A DNA stretch of 64,000 bases, taken from NCBI GenBank assembly GCA_021234155.1, contig JAJEKV010000087.1, forward strand, positions 935,968 to 999,967. Direction: 5' to 3'. Numbering within the stretch: the stretch's first letter is position 1; each line of letters starts with the position of its first letter. A program made the translations under genes and the position numbers. This document shows, in pieces, positions 11,224 to 22,759 of this stretch. The stretch comes from Isoetes taiwanensis. Its lineage: Eukaryota; Streptophyta; Lycopodiopsida; Isoetales; Isoetaceae. Under the pieces are notes generated by a model. It saw only the letters and a program-made list of their open reading frames with translations, was not told where the DNA came from and did not search any database.

Positions 11224-13270
11224 ACTAAGTTGATCACGATGGTCCAGTAATTGGCCGGGCAGTGCGGATCTCCTGCCTTGTAGATTGGGACAACCCTGCT
11301 AGTGGTCCATTGCGGGGAAAAACTTTCCTGCAATGCCTTATTGAACATGTCGGTTAGTACCGGTGCCATGGATGGTCCTGCCCACTTGAGCAACTTCGCC
11401 TACATGTCATCAAGGTCTGGTGCTTTTCCATTGGCTAGACGTTGCAGCCCCTGCGCTACCTCCGCCTCTATGATTTCTAGCATTGGGCCCTGCTTGGGGA
11501 AGGATTGGGGGTTAATGTCGTCCGTGCATCTTCGTGGGTTGTAGAGCTGTTGTAGGTATTGCCCCACCGGTGTGGAGTGATATTTCAAAAATGGGTGGCA
11601 CCGCCTCCCCGAGCACTCTTACGTGAAGGTCCTCGGATGACATTCCGGGGAGGAAGAACATTTCCTATTTATTGGCCGCAATGTACTTGGTCTTTCTAGC
11701 CTTAAGGAAAGTGTAGTATTGCTTGACTGCATCCGAGCATATAGCAGGATCTGTGACTTGGCAGAGCTAGTGTTTGCATTCTTTGCACTCGTCATCGAAC
11801 CACTGGTTACGCAGAAAGGTCGTAGCTCTCGAGGTTTTTCGGGGATAACTTCTCCCAAAACATCTCTCTGCAACAGCCCCGAGAATGTCAATGAGCACCT
11901 CGGCCGCTCTTTGCTTTCTAGCGATGAGCACTTTGTGAGATGCTTACCGGGTCCTCCCGTAAACATCCTGGGAGTAAGTATAAACGCTCATAGTCCAAAT
12001 TCGGTTGGGGCATACGAGGAGGTGTTGGACATGCATGTGGAGCAACCTTCCAAGCCAGCTGCAAGTAGAGTGGCAGGAGGTCTGAGTCCACCTCCTCATC
12101 CCTACCATTTGTTCTCGAAAATGTTTGACGAGATGCATGTCTTGCTCGGTCCACCAAAAGATTGTCCACCACACTGGACCCACCTCCCTGGTTCTCCTGC
12201 CTGCAAGTGTGCTGGCCGGAGGATGGCCACTCTGCTAGTTCATTGCAAATTAATAGGTCAAAGATACTGCAGAGCATCAACAGTTGCCTCCCATTGTGCG
12301 AGACCTGAATGTCAGCTGATGCCTGTGGCCAAGCTCATCCGAAGGGTTTAGTTGCAACACATCATTTATCAGAGGGTCAAATCTCATCGACTATTCTATG
12401 CCAATGCGAGCATTGAAGTCTCCAACGAGCATGACACTACCCTAAAAGAAAAACAAAAAGAATACTGAGTATATACAAGATTAAGGAGGTCATGAGCCCA
12501 GCTCAACCCATGTCATATAGAATAAAATGTGATGTCAGCCTTTGGTGTTGGTACTGCCTTCCTCTTTTTACCATTAGCTTACAGATTATTGTTCATTCCA
12601 TTCACTTGGAAGTTGCGATTGTTAACTCCCTTGAGTTCAAGAGGCTTTTATTTCTTCAATGGATCTTCTGTGTATTGGGCGTGCTATGACAGAACTACCT
12701 AGTTCCACTTTACATTCCATGCATACAGAAGATGCAGAATTTGGGAGGTTCTGGAGGAGAAATACCCTGCAAAATCTCAAAGGCCATATACTCGAGCTTG
12801 AAGAAAGTAAAACACTTGGATTTCTTTTCCTCTCAGGTTAGAAAATGTTTTATTAGAATTGCAACATCATGAAGATGGTTTTCACAATGCTGACAAAGCC
12901 ACTAGATGTACAAAAATGAAATTCAGTGTGCCCTTCTGCACTCACTTTGAACCTTCGACACCCAGGTATTTTTTGGTCGAACCAGTTAATTTCTGATAGC
13001 TAAATCAGGTGCCTGGTCTACAACCAATATTGTATTGTATTGTATTGATCTTACTCCGTGGAACCTTGAAGGTTATGGAGCCTTATATAACATGCCTTAG
13101 CTGCCTATTTGATAAATATAGTTATAACAAGCCTTAACATTGGAATTCCAATGGATAATGCCTTTGTCATGGTTTCTTATCAGAAGATTACGTTTTTAAT
13201 CTAACCTAGCAAAATCTCAGCCAATCTGTATTTCTTATCAAATGATTATGTGCTGGATTTCTAACCTAGC
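11224..13270. repeat. Direct duplication, copy 2, with a partial RTE-like LINE (-)
   Basis: Second copy of the unit at 9257-11222. It repeats the LINE endonuclease (VGDFNA near 12418-12441), a region like GGGSSVVDNLLVDRA (about 12140-12190), and the linker ending EVAQGLQRLANGKAPD (about 11410-11470). The LINE stops where the duplication starts, so this copy has no reverse transcriptase catalytic motifs. The copies differ by substitutions and small indels, for example extra bases near 12050-12090 and about 55 extra bases near 13030-13085. Confidence 0.85.
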
Positions 13271-13689
13271 AATATTCCAGTTCATGTGTATGAATACCTT
13301 CCATGCATAATGTGACTTCTCCCTTATTAACTTCGCTAGGTTTTTGCCTTATGGAAGCCATTTCTTTTCTAAAAATACTGTGCGCATCCAACTACCTCCT
13401 TCCAAGCACCATTCGGCCAAGAGAATGGCTGCAAGAAATATCAAGCCACATATCTATCATGATTTGACTGCACACCGTCATTTGAAGAGCTGACAGGCAT
13501 TCATGCATGTTATTGGATTTCTTGATAACAAACCCATGTTTGGAAACTTGGAAGCATAAGCTTTATGTAGATGCTCTACATCCCATCGCAAATCACCATA
13601 TATTTGACCAATTCTAAGCAAGTTATGTGTATGTTAAATACCACTTTAGAAGGATTTTACATTTGCATCACCTAGTGTCCACCTCTAAT
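13271..13689. other. Spacer without a supported gene
   Basis: AT-rich sequence between the duplication and the PPR relic. On the minus strand it may contain the decayed continuation of the PPR gene, but no further helix-pair motif is readable. Confidence 0.4.
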
Positions 13690-14158
13690 CTACTGTATAT
13701 AATGAAAGCATAGACCAGCCTTCCTTCCGCTAAATCTATTGGGCTGGAAAATGCATCAAGATTGCCATGTATATTATCCTATTTGGTCCTCTTCCTGCAT
13801 TTTGTGGAAATATTTAAATGCATTCTTCCATTGACCACTTTGTGCATATTCCTTAATTGCAATATTATGTGAAATTACATTTGATTTACTAATGATACAC
13901 TTAGGATTACCAAAATGCCTATCATTGGGTGATGCACATCTACTATGCATATTCACTAGCGCAGATTGTATTGCAGTATCCGTTTCCAATCCACTTGCAT
14001 GAACATAGTAAATGAATTAGTCTGCCATCTGCTAAAGTGGTACATGCCTTAAGCATAGAAATGAAGGTGATCTTATCTGGCCTCATGCGTTCCCCCCATA
14101 CAAAGAAATCATGGTGTGTCAAAATATCACATCAATTTTCTCTGATAAATTCTCAAAC
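13690..14158 (-). pseudogene. PPR protein relic, downstream part
   Basis: Minus-strand sequence with pentatricopeptide repeat motifs of the plant PLS class, in several frames. Motifs in order are RPDKITFISMLKACTTLADG (about 14010-14070), SALVNMHSRCASPND (about 13915-13960) and NVISHNIAIKEYAQSGQW (about 13820-13880), then AFSSPIDLAEGRLVYAFI (about 13690-13745). These match the usual pattern of P-K-TF-S-L-AC, A-VNMY-KCG and VISWN-MI-AYAQ-G. PPR proteins bind organellar RNA in plastids and mitochondria. The reading frame changes at least twice and the gene is split by a retroposon, so it is dead. Its upstream half is at 15723-15990. Confidence 0.75.
14147..14158. repeat. Target site duplication, left
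   Basis: AAATTCTCAAAC, repeated exactly at 15723-15734 on the far side of the retroposon, just after its poly(A) tail. The first A residues could belong to the tail. Confidence 0.85.
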
Positions 14159-15722
14159 GAGATCGGAAAAATGGCCGAAACCCTAGCCGCTACTTAGAGG
14201 CTGGCGGCCACCCTTGAGCTCAAAACACTGGTGAAGCTTGGCTGGAAGAGCATGACTAATGCACCTTACGCTTGGCGGGGCCAGATGGCTGCTGCTCTAG
14301 GCCTCTCTTATTTGGTCTTCATCGAATCTTTGCAACTTGGGCATGCTTTCGTCATGGCGGTTGCTCTCTGGAATCCTTCCTTTGTTTGTTTAAGGTTGGA
14401 CTAGGTAAGAATGGGTCCTTTTGTTTACGCCATTTTGGTTTGAGCGATTCAGTTAACTTAGCATTGACAAGCATTTGAAGGATTATGCATTGCCTCGAGC
14501 TTCAGCAACAACGGTTATGTGCTTAAGACAACATGTATTTCTTATGTTTGATTAATGACTATGAGCTTTTGAGCAGTTTTTATAGCTCGATTTTTCAGTT
14601 CTAGCTTTGCATATTATCCTAGCCATAGATATTTCTTGTTGCATTCATTGCAAAGGAAAGCCGCACTCCTTGCTGGTCCAGAATGCACTCATTCTGATTA
14701 TAGAAGCGTGGCATGATAATATGTCATGGAATCTTTGGAGCTTCGGGTTGCTTGCTTTAACAATATTTGAAGCATTAAGAGCTGTGGATTAACTTGGTCT
14801 TGTGCAGCGGATGTATGGAAAATAGTGATATAGCTAATAATGGATGGACTTTCTTTGCCGGACATATGAAGTTACTGCTCTTGGATTCTTGAGGGGTTTC
14901 TAGTCTGCTTGAGCTGCGAGATCTTGTTGGCTGCACTTTTGGAGCGAGATCTAGAGGGCGGATTCTTTATGGAAATGATTTGGTTGGTTTTAATCAAGGC
15001 CGTATTCTTGTTCTAGTATTAAGTTATTCTAGAGTTCGTCCATCCCTATCCCTAAATTAGGGGAGATCAATGGATTTATTGGCTGGTCTGAGAACGGATG
15101 CTTTGGGCAAGGATTCAGGTCAAATGGAGAGACTTTGAGCGGGAGACTAAAATTTCTTCATTGCTGCAGACTTGGGAGACCATGTTTCTAGTGTCCAGGG
15201 TGGAGCTTACTTCATGGTTTTCTAAGAAAGTTGAGCGTAGTGGAGCTGGTGCCTATGCAAATAGTGAAGATGTATATGGGAGTGATTGGACTACCCCTCG
15301 GGGAAGGCCTGTACGATGTTCTACTTAGTTGGAAGAGAGAGTGAGAGAATTTCTTAGTACATTACTGGAACAGAGACCCGGCCTCTTTTAGTACTTCTAT
15401 GCAGGATAATATAGCAGACCAAGTTAACGCGCGAAATGACAGTTGCTCTTGTGAGATCTTCATTAGCTTGCATCTTTCGGTGGAGGAGCTTCAGATGATG
15501 GCAGCTTTAGGACTTATAGTGATCTTTATCTCTGCTGAAATCAGAAGGATTGAACCTGGTTTTAGATCCTGGTCTTAGATCCTGGTCTTGGATTGATAGC
15601 TTGAATTCTTCCTATTTGATCCATAAGGGATCCTTTGTGTTAAAATTTTTCCTATCAGGCCTCAAATAAGTGTAATCTGTTCACTTTATTAATATAAAAA
15701 ATCTTACCCTAAAAAAAAAAAA
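14159..15722 (+). mobile_element. Poly(A)-tailed retroposon inserted in the PPR gene
   Basis: A 1.56-kb insertion flanked by a 10-12 bp target duplication and ending in about 15 A residues (15711-15725), so it was inserted by target-primed reverse transcription. It starts gagatcggaaaaatggcc and ends ttattaatataaaaaatcttaccct before the tail. An open stretch near 14170-14400 begins MAETLAAT and then hits a stop. A frame further on reads ALGLSYLVFIESLQLGHAF. I recognise no reverse transcriptase or endonuclease motif. It is either a severely truncated or rearranged LINE, a non-autonomous element, or a retrocopy of an unrecognised transcript. Confidence 0.75.
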
Positions 15723-15990
15723 AAATTCTCAAACATGAGCATTCCCCAAAATAATATTCGATTTAAATTCATTATTTAAGCATGAACAAGCTTGGAACAA
15801 ATGCTACCTTATCTGCCTTCAGTGACCATACGCCTTGCAAGTCCTTAAATAGTTGAAGAGATTGGGAAGCCAATCCATGGTGAACATATGCTGATATAAT
15901 AATTGTCCATGAAAATACATTGGGCTCGATCTAACCCGTTCCGAAGAATACTTGCATGAAAGCGCTGGCCTTCTTCTGATTTGATCCGTT
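15723..15990 (-). pseudogene. PPR protein relic, upstream part
   Basis: Minus-strand continuation of the PPR gene on the other side of the retroposon. EEGQRFHASILRNGLD (about 15930-15985) is in one frame. After a frameshift comes PNVFSWTIIISAYVHHGL (about 15869-15922), then SQSLQLFKDLQ, then KADKVAFVPSL (about 15800-15830). The motifs fit one P/L/S-type repeat and the start of the next, which continues beyond the insertion at 14158. Further upstream (above 16000) the PPR sequence is no longer readable. Confidence 0.75.
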
Positions 15991-16180
15991 TGCGGAAGAG
16001 GGATGCATATATTGAATCACGTCATGTGAAAGATTTCATTTTTCAATTGGGTTCAAGCATGTGTTTTTTCTTTCATTCTTGCATACATGAATCTTGCCCA
16101 ATTGTTGAATTTGATCTGGGGAATGTCCTTTTATTGTGTAGGATATATTTTTTTATTTATTGGGTAGATGTTTTTTATAT

Positions 16181-16390
16181 TTTTGGGTTGCCCCTAAGGG
16201 GGCAAACCCTCGTCCATGTGGGTTTGTGGCATATTCCAAGTATATGTTAGCATATGCTCAGAATATGCCAATAACTGCTCCAAACCCATTATTGGCTATA
16301 AATTGGCGGTCAATTATATTGTTGATTAGCCAATGTAGAAACCGGCTAACCAGTGCTTCTTGCTCGAAGGAAGCTATGGAAAATTGGTGC
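16181..16390. repeat. Dispersed repeat, copy 2 (partner at 4895-5104)
   Basis: Second copy of the 210-base repeat described at 4895-5104, in the same orientation. It lies between the PPR relic and the PECT1 relic, and sits where the 5' exons of PECT1 would be expected. No target duplication is obvious at its edges. Confidence 0.75.
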
Positions 16391-16621
16391 GCGATTTTCT
16401 GATTTTCTTGATCCCTGGCCAAGCCCATCTGCTGATTCTATATTTGTTTGATCCGATTTCGCCACAATATTTGGCCGATAGGGTAGATGAAAGACGAGGG
16501 TCAGAGAGGATCTTGGGTGGGCTTATGCTCACAACGGCTATTTGGGGATTGCCCTCTCAGTATTTCAGATTCCTATCATTTCCTTCAATAACGTCTGTGA
16601 TCCTTGTGTTTGGGTTGTTTC

Positions 16622-17810
16622 CATGGCGATGATCCATGCTTGCTTCCAGATGGTTCTGATGCCTATGCCCACGCAAAAAAGGCTGGTCATTACAAGCAGA
16701 TAAAGCACACGGAAGGCGTCTGTAGTATTGATACTGTTGGTAATCCTTTTAGCTATGCCATTCAGTTGAAATAAAAAGCAATGAGTGTCATATGATTTTT
16801 TACCTTTTATTTATTAGAATGGGCTTATCCAGCATGTTATTGTTCCTTTTTTCGCTACTATAGAATTATTGACATTATGAATGTAGGGAGGATGTTGTTG
16901 TGCGTAAGGGATCGACAGGCTAATGACAATGCCAATCAAAACCATGCATCTTTACAATGCCAATTCAGTCATGGTCATAGCCCTAGGCCAGAAAATGGCA
17001 ACAGATCAGGGACAAGGATATCTCACTTCCTTCCAACATCTCGTCACATATTTCAATTCTCGAATGGGAAGGTGAAAAACTTTGCTAGTCATCATTGCTT
17101 GAAATAGTTCATTACACGATCACTATTCATTTGTGTAGTATCACGCCCATTAATGTATGCATTTGTCATATTTTTGCAGGGACCTAAACCAGATGCACGT
17201 TTAGTATACATTGATGGTGCATTTGACCTTTTCCATGCTAGACATGTTGAGGTACGTAGTGTGTTGGAACCTCATTTTGCTAGTCACTAGCCTTTTCTTA
17301 TGTGCTATGTTTTCGTTTTCTAGTTTGGCCTTAAAGTTCCTTACAGTTGCTCGTGTTACGAATCAGGGCAGCTCATCTTACCTATTTTTGTGTGATGTAT
17401 CTTTGTAGATCTTGAAGGCTGCACATGACCTTGGCAATTTTCTGATGGTTGGCATTCACACAGACCAGATGGCAGGAACAATTCAAGAACTAGAAACTAA
17501 CCCTCAATACTGATGAAGACATCGGCCCGACCGCCGAGTATTTATTAACTACCATATGCTTGTTCTTTGCAGTTCACGAAGAGGCCCATATCATCTCGTT
17601 ATGAATTTACATAAACGCAACTTAAGTGTTTTAGTTTTCCGCTACGTAGATGAAGTTATAATTGGAGTTCCTTGGAAGGTGACAAAAGACATGGTATATA
17701 CCTCAAACTGCATTAGCTTATGCGTTGCTCAGCTTGTGTGTTGCTCTTTTGTGCTTCTTAGATATTAACTTCTGAATTGTGCAGATCACGACCTTTAACA
17801 TCACTCAAGC
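16622..17810 (+). pseudogene. PECT1: Ethanolamine-phosphate cytidylyltransferase fragment (unprocessed pseudogene)
   Basis: Exons can be placed by protein similarity and splice sites. They are 16622-16739 (HGDDPCLLPDGSDAYAHAKK), 16887-17071 (VGRMLLCVRDRQ, SHFLPTSRHIFQFSNGK), 17180-17251 (DARLVYIDGAFDLFHARHVE), 17409-about 17475 (ILKAAHDLGNFLMVGIHTDQ), 17573-17693 (MNLHKRNLSVLVFRYVDEV) and the start of one at 17785 (ITTFNI). PECT1 makes CDP-ethanolamine from CTP and phosphoethanolamine for phosphatidylethanolamine synthesis. The exons cover the end of the first cytidylyltransferase domain and most of the second. The first catalytic domain and the 3' end are absent. In the HxGH motif of the second domain the glycine is arginine (HARH). 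The exon at 17409 runs into a stop, and the last exon loses similarity after six residues. Introns are kept, so this is a truncated DNA copy and not a retrocopy. Confidence 0.87.
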
Positions 17811-19242
17811 TTCAAAAAGCTTTGTTTGTCATTTCTCTTTTAATCACCTTAAATGGTTGAGATTGAGACATTGAGTTGAATAAAATATTGTATGTGCTCA
17901 AAGCATTGTTGGCGTATGGAATAACATGATAGGACTCTGGCCCTTTCCAAAATTAGAATAATATTTTAGGAATCAAGGGTGAAATTCTTGTTGAAAACAA
18001 GAATCAAGTATCAAGTATTGTATTGTTTTGAAGTAGCAATTTTGATTGATTGTGAAAACATGACTTTAAAGTATGATTTAAGCCACTTCACCCTCGGGTC
18101 ATGGAGGGCAACCCTCCGTGCGCAGCACCTTGTTACTCTTTTTCATATGTATACTAGGGATCATAGGGATTTTGGGATGTTATTCTAGTTATAAAACCAC
18201 ACACAAAGGGGTCAAATTTGCCTATCAGAAACACGTATACCAGGAGTTTTTCGGCTACCCTATGTACCCAGGTGGCATATCCCTTAAAAAGAAGGTGGAT
18301 CCCCCGGGCCTTCTGGCGGCACAAGATTTAGGCTGTAGATGAGAACCAAACTCAAGAAGAATAAGAACCACACAGGTTTTAATTTCTTTGGCCATCTAGT
18401 CGAGAGTGAACTTCTTGGAAAATACTTTGTCCAACTGTCTTAACACAATATCTTATTTTTGAATTTCTTGTAACTATGTCCATGACACAATGCTCGTGTT
18501 CTTTTGTTTCGTCTTAGTGTCCTTCTTCGTTTTTTATGCGCTTCTTGCTTGTTCTTCTATTTCAGCTTCCTCGAACATGCAGAAAATTCTTTATTGTAAC
18601 TCCCACACATGTTGAATAAGATTAGATTTGCAAGCGTAGCAGCTTGCAAAAAAAAAAAAAAAAAGAGTATAGAAGCTAACCTATGGTACAGTGTAATCCA
18701 CAAAATTGACTACATAATCTCTCGAAACCTTAGCTTACTCATGTCGACCAACCACAAGAGGCGCCACATGACATAAGGCTGTTCCATCACGATTTATATT
18801 TGTTCCCAAGGGAATAATAAAGCTCACAATGCTCTTATCATATCCCTGTCATTGCCTTGTAGCTAGCAACGTCGCGGCACTAGAAGCCATGCCTATACCC
18901 ATAGTAGTGTCGAAGAAAAATCATGTGTGCAAATAGACACTATGCCATTTCTTAAAATTGGAGAAGAAAGTCTGTAACATAGAAAGAAGAACTAGCATTT
19001 GCATATCTTACTTCAATGCCTTATAGCTCCAAGTAAGGGTTTTTATCCTCTTTCTTCTACAGACATATTTGAGAATAGACGATGCCAACTAGTGTGATGG
19101 AAATTGCTGACAACAATGGTGATTTGACAACATAGTTTATTTTGGAACGTAGAGTATTTGTTTCAATGCTGCATCCACCAATGCAAATGTTCCAATAGAT
19201 GTAAATTTTCAAATTTGTGTTTCACTATCCAGTTGTGGTTGC
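17811..19242. other. Spacer; A-rich tract near 18649
   Basis: No gene is supported. A run of 17 A residues at about 18649-18665 follows an inverted pair, TTGCAAGC/GCTTGCAA. The run could mark the tail of an old retroposon, but I found no matching target duplication upstream. Open frames at 17979-18342 have no recognisable features. Confidence 0.45.
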
Positions 19243-19589
19243 TCCATTCCTGCAATGAAATAGGTGAATATCTGTTGGGCATACGTCTGCAATGTCGTGG
19301 ACAAGAAACATTATTAGTAGAATATCACAAAATTATTGTTCTTACTGCTATGTTACCATTGGCAAGGCTACTTATCCTTCATGTAGAAGCAAGAGTCCAT
19401 TCCTACAATGAAATAGGTGAATATCTGCTGGACATATGTCTATGATGTCATGGACGAGAAACAATATTGGGGTTAATATCACAAAATTATTGTTCTTACT
19501 GCTTTATTACCATTGGCAATAGATTACGACAAATTTAGAGTGTTCACAAAATATGCAAAAGCTATATATCCTTCATGTGGAAGCAAGAG
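19243..19589. repeat. Two-unit tandem repeat
   Basis: Unit 1 is 19243-19395 and unit 2 is 19396-19589. Both start tccattcct.caatgaaatagg and end with a form of cttcatgt.gaagcaagag. Unit 2 has an extra insertion of about 40 bases (gattacgacaaatttagag region). A smaller direct repeat follows: aatatagatattcaattgta and aatataaatattcaattgta near 19623-19687. Confidence 0.85.
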
Positions 19590-20574
19590 GATTATTTTAT
19601 ATGATGTTCAACATTCCCAATTAAATATAGATATTCAATTGTAGTAAAAGTGGACATTCCATTAAATATAAATATTCAATTGTAATAACAGGAAAACAAA
19701 GTCCGGATCTATATGCTATCTTTTGACAAAAAAGTAATATGCTCTTCCTTGGAAAGAGAGTGCATTTAATTTATTGTACTACGTCCATAAAGTTCAAAAG
19801 TTCAAACTTCTGAAAAGGCCAACTATAATCGAGAACCTCTAAATAAACATCGCTACCTAGAACTATATAAATAAAACATTGGCTTGCAGATATGTATAAC
19901 TTGCTTGCTTATAGAAACTGGCAAACCTAATATTTTATAGTTGATTATGACTTCGTCTATTCCTATTTTTATTTTAGTGGCTCTTTGGTCTTAGGTGATT
20001 CAATGACAATGGAATGGAGGCTCCAATATGGCTCCAAAAGCTATTGGCATGTAGCAATTGCTTTTTGTTGTTTTAGTCGTGCAACCTACTCAACAATGTT
20101 GTAGTTACCTTATACTTTATTTCTAGCATAATTACGTGCCGCTATAGGTATCAATGCAGCTATCAAAGTTTGATTTCAGAGATTTGAACACGATCGATCT
20201 TCAATCATCCAGATTATCGCAATTTCAAACGTTTATCCAAATGCAGAAATATTCCAGAACCTAAATGCATGTTCAACGCTCGGCAGATCCGATCCATTAG
20301 AGCGGTGCAATCCTGAATGTTGGTCTACATATATGTAAAGGAATCTCATTCTTGTCGAACCATTTCAATTTAACGTAGTTTCGAGTCTTCTAGTCCGAGT
20401 CCTTGTATTCTACTCAGTTATATCAAGTATTTCCAGCATTTTAGCATGTTCTTTGCGTATTTTTACATATTTCCTCTTGTTTTTGTGTAGGTTCATGATA
20501 GCTTGAACTGGAACCCTTTATTGGTTCTTGTCTTCTCTAAGCCTAAGTAGTTTTTTTTTTCAGTGTTTGGTGCT
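19590..20574. other. Spacer, possibly including an LTR relic
   Basis: AT-rich and without a gene. A stretch near 20168-20230 (ttgatttcagagatttgaacacg and onward) resembles 59009-59070, suggesting a shared interspersed repeat. Because a Ty3-type gag starts just downstream, this could be the remains of its leader or long terminal repeat. I see no intact LTR ends and no recognisable primer binding site. Confidence 0.4.
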
Positions 20575-22140
20575 TTTATCCCTATGGAAAGGATTTCATC
20601 CTTGTTACAACACGTCCAGCAAATTATACAAGTATGTCAGCAGTTGCAGTTAGATATCAAAGAGTTCAAAGAATGGGTAGCATCTCATGAATCAGCCTTT
20701 TGCTCTAGATGAAGGTCATTATAGGCTAAGATCCGCTTGACAGAGAAGTTTGATGGCACTCGATCCAAGCTTCATAATTTTTGAATCAGATGCAGTTTGT
20801 AATTTAGCTCCATTCTCATAGGTATCTTACGGATCAAGAACAAGTTGGACTAGTCAGTTCTCTTCTCATAGGACTAGCTCTCAGTTGGTTTGCTCATTTG
20901 CTGGAGAGGGAATCTCCAGAGTTGCAAGACTTTGTGGTTTTTATTGCAAAGCTCGAGCCACGTTTCGAAAATACAGATCGGCAGCACACAGCTGTCACAA
21001 ATTCAGTAATCTCAATCAGTACATGCATCGAAATTTTATCAAACTGCTATAGATACTGCTTAGGACAATGCTGTTATTCGAGATTGTTTTCGAAGAGGCT
21101 TTCGTGAGGATGTGAAGGATATGTTGCTGACCATGGAGGCAGAACCTCAAGCTATAAAGTTTGTGGTTCGTTGTGATAACTGTCTTTTTAAGCATAGGCA
21201 AGAAAGATGTAATCAACCTGTTTCTTTAATTGGCGATCACATCAATTTCTATTACTCGCTTTTGCATCCCCTAAATCAAATACCACGTGCTCATGCAGGT
21301 TGATCATGTAGTTTGAGAGTCCTTATTTGCAACCAAGAAGCAGTGCCGAAGGGAGGTTAATCTTTGCCTCTACTATAGAGGAGTTGGCCATATCGCTCGT
21401 GGATGTCCTATTAAGTGATCAAATCAGTAAAAAAAACTGTCGAATCCAGTCTAATCTCAAGGGATGGCCGACATTTCTCAGACTCCTTCCACACGTGACG
21501 AAGGTTTTATTCCTTTGGATAAGGCCAGTAAAGAGTTTTTCTATTTCCATATCATTGGAGTCACTTTGACGCAACCCAATAATGGTGAAAATGTATGCTT
21601 TATAGATAGCGCGTTCGCTTTTAAGCATGCCATTTCTAAAATCAAGATAGAGCACTCCAGTTCTATTGGGGTAATTGATGGACGAGAGATATCCTCGGGC
21701 GCAGCTGCAGAATGCACTGTATCTCTTCGAGTCCTGTTCGAATGAACTTCTTATAACGTTTCTTTCAATCTCATTACTAACCCACATGTGCTTGTAGTCT
21801 TGTGTCTTCTCTGTCTCGAGTTGCATGACCCACAGATTGATTAGCATTCTAGATCATTTCGATTTGCTAGTTCTAGCTCTAGTCCCGGTTCATCTACAAT
21901 TCTTGCCCTGCATCTACTTCAGTCCTTGCAGTATCATGGGCCCCCAATTCTGCTCGTATTCATGTTTCTGGTTCTTGTTTTTGCTCCGTGTCCTGGTCCA
22001 GTTCTCACATCTACTTTCGTCCATATATCGAATGATGTTCCAGTTCCTGTCTAGTTCCTGCTCGTGTTCATGTTCCTATTCTTGTTTATGCTCCTGCTTC
22101 TGCTCCTACTCCTGTTACTGCCTTTTTATATCATCAAGCA
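20575..22140 (+). mobile_element. Ty3-type retrotransposon relic (gag and protease)
   Basis: Plus-strand coding relic in several frames. The retrotransposon gag domain is readable as LLERESPELQDFVVFIAKLE (about 20898-20960) and RRGFREDVKDMLLTMEAEP (about 21094-21150), followed by VVRCDN and RQER. A degenerate zinc knuckle, CLYYRGVGHIARGCP, is near 21363-21410; the second cysteine is replaced by tyrosine. A protease relic has FIDSAF near 21599, where an active site D-S/T-G is expected, and then GVIDGREISSGA. A Pro/Val/Ala-rich linker frame (APASAPTPV) runs to about 22120. Reverse transcriptase and integrase are missing. The element is dead and truncated. Confidence 0.8.
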
Positions 22141-22585
22141 TTAAGTTTGGTTGTTGCATCCACGACTTGGCCCAACCCCATACTTTAGTATTTAAGACTT
22201 TTTTATAGAATAAAGATTCCTATTTTAACTTAAGGTGCCCCTTATATTTAATATCCTTTAATAGTTATGAATATTTTGCCTTGGTTCAATATTATCCTAT
22301 GCCCCATTTTTCTCTTAAGAAACTATGAGGAATAACATTTACATAGTATTTGCCATATTTTTCCAACCCATTTAATGCGCACCATTCCTCTGTGCTTACT
22401 TCATATCGATCCTTCTCTTCTCAAGATTGATCGTCGGTGATCATCGATACCCTGGAAGTTTTATAAACCTGTAAAATCCAAAAATAATTACGGATATTCT
22501 TGTACTTCCACAGTACTATATATCTGTTGTACCTCTGCGGTACTACTAGATTACATCTCCTCAATATAGATGCAACTTTTGTCAG
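22141..22585. other. Spacer without a supported gene
   Basis: AT-rich sequence following the Ty3-type relic. No further pol motifs or LTR are visible. Confidence 0.4.
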
Positions 22586-22759
22586 GTCTATTGTGTTGCA
22601 ATTACAATTACCACTCTTCAAAAGTGTACATCATGCACTCTTGTTCAAGCCCATTGTGGTGCAACACAATTACTAATCTACCAAAAGGCATTCACTTTTA
22701 ATACACCATGTTCAAGCCTATTACTTTACAATCGTAATTACCAATCTACCATGGGTATT
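22586..22759. repeat. Three-unit degenerate tandem repeat
   Basis: Units of about 65 bases start at 22586 (gtctattgtgttgcaattac), 22649 (gcccattgtggtgcaacac) and 22716 (gcctattactttacaatcg). The first two units end in atgttcaa or ttgttcaa. Divergence is high, so the expansion is old. Confidence 0.7.

Noticed and set aside
18649-18665. Poly(A) tract as the tail of a retroposon
   Set aside because: No matching target duplication was found upstream and no element body is recognisable.
21825-22208. Cys- and Ser-rich 127-codon frame that looks like a small secreted protein
   Set aside because: The DNA is the Pro/Val/Ala-rich linker of the Ty3-type relic read in another frame.
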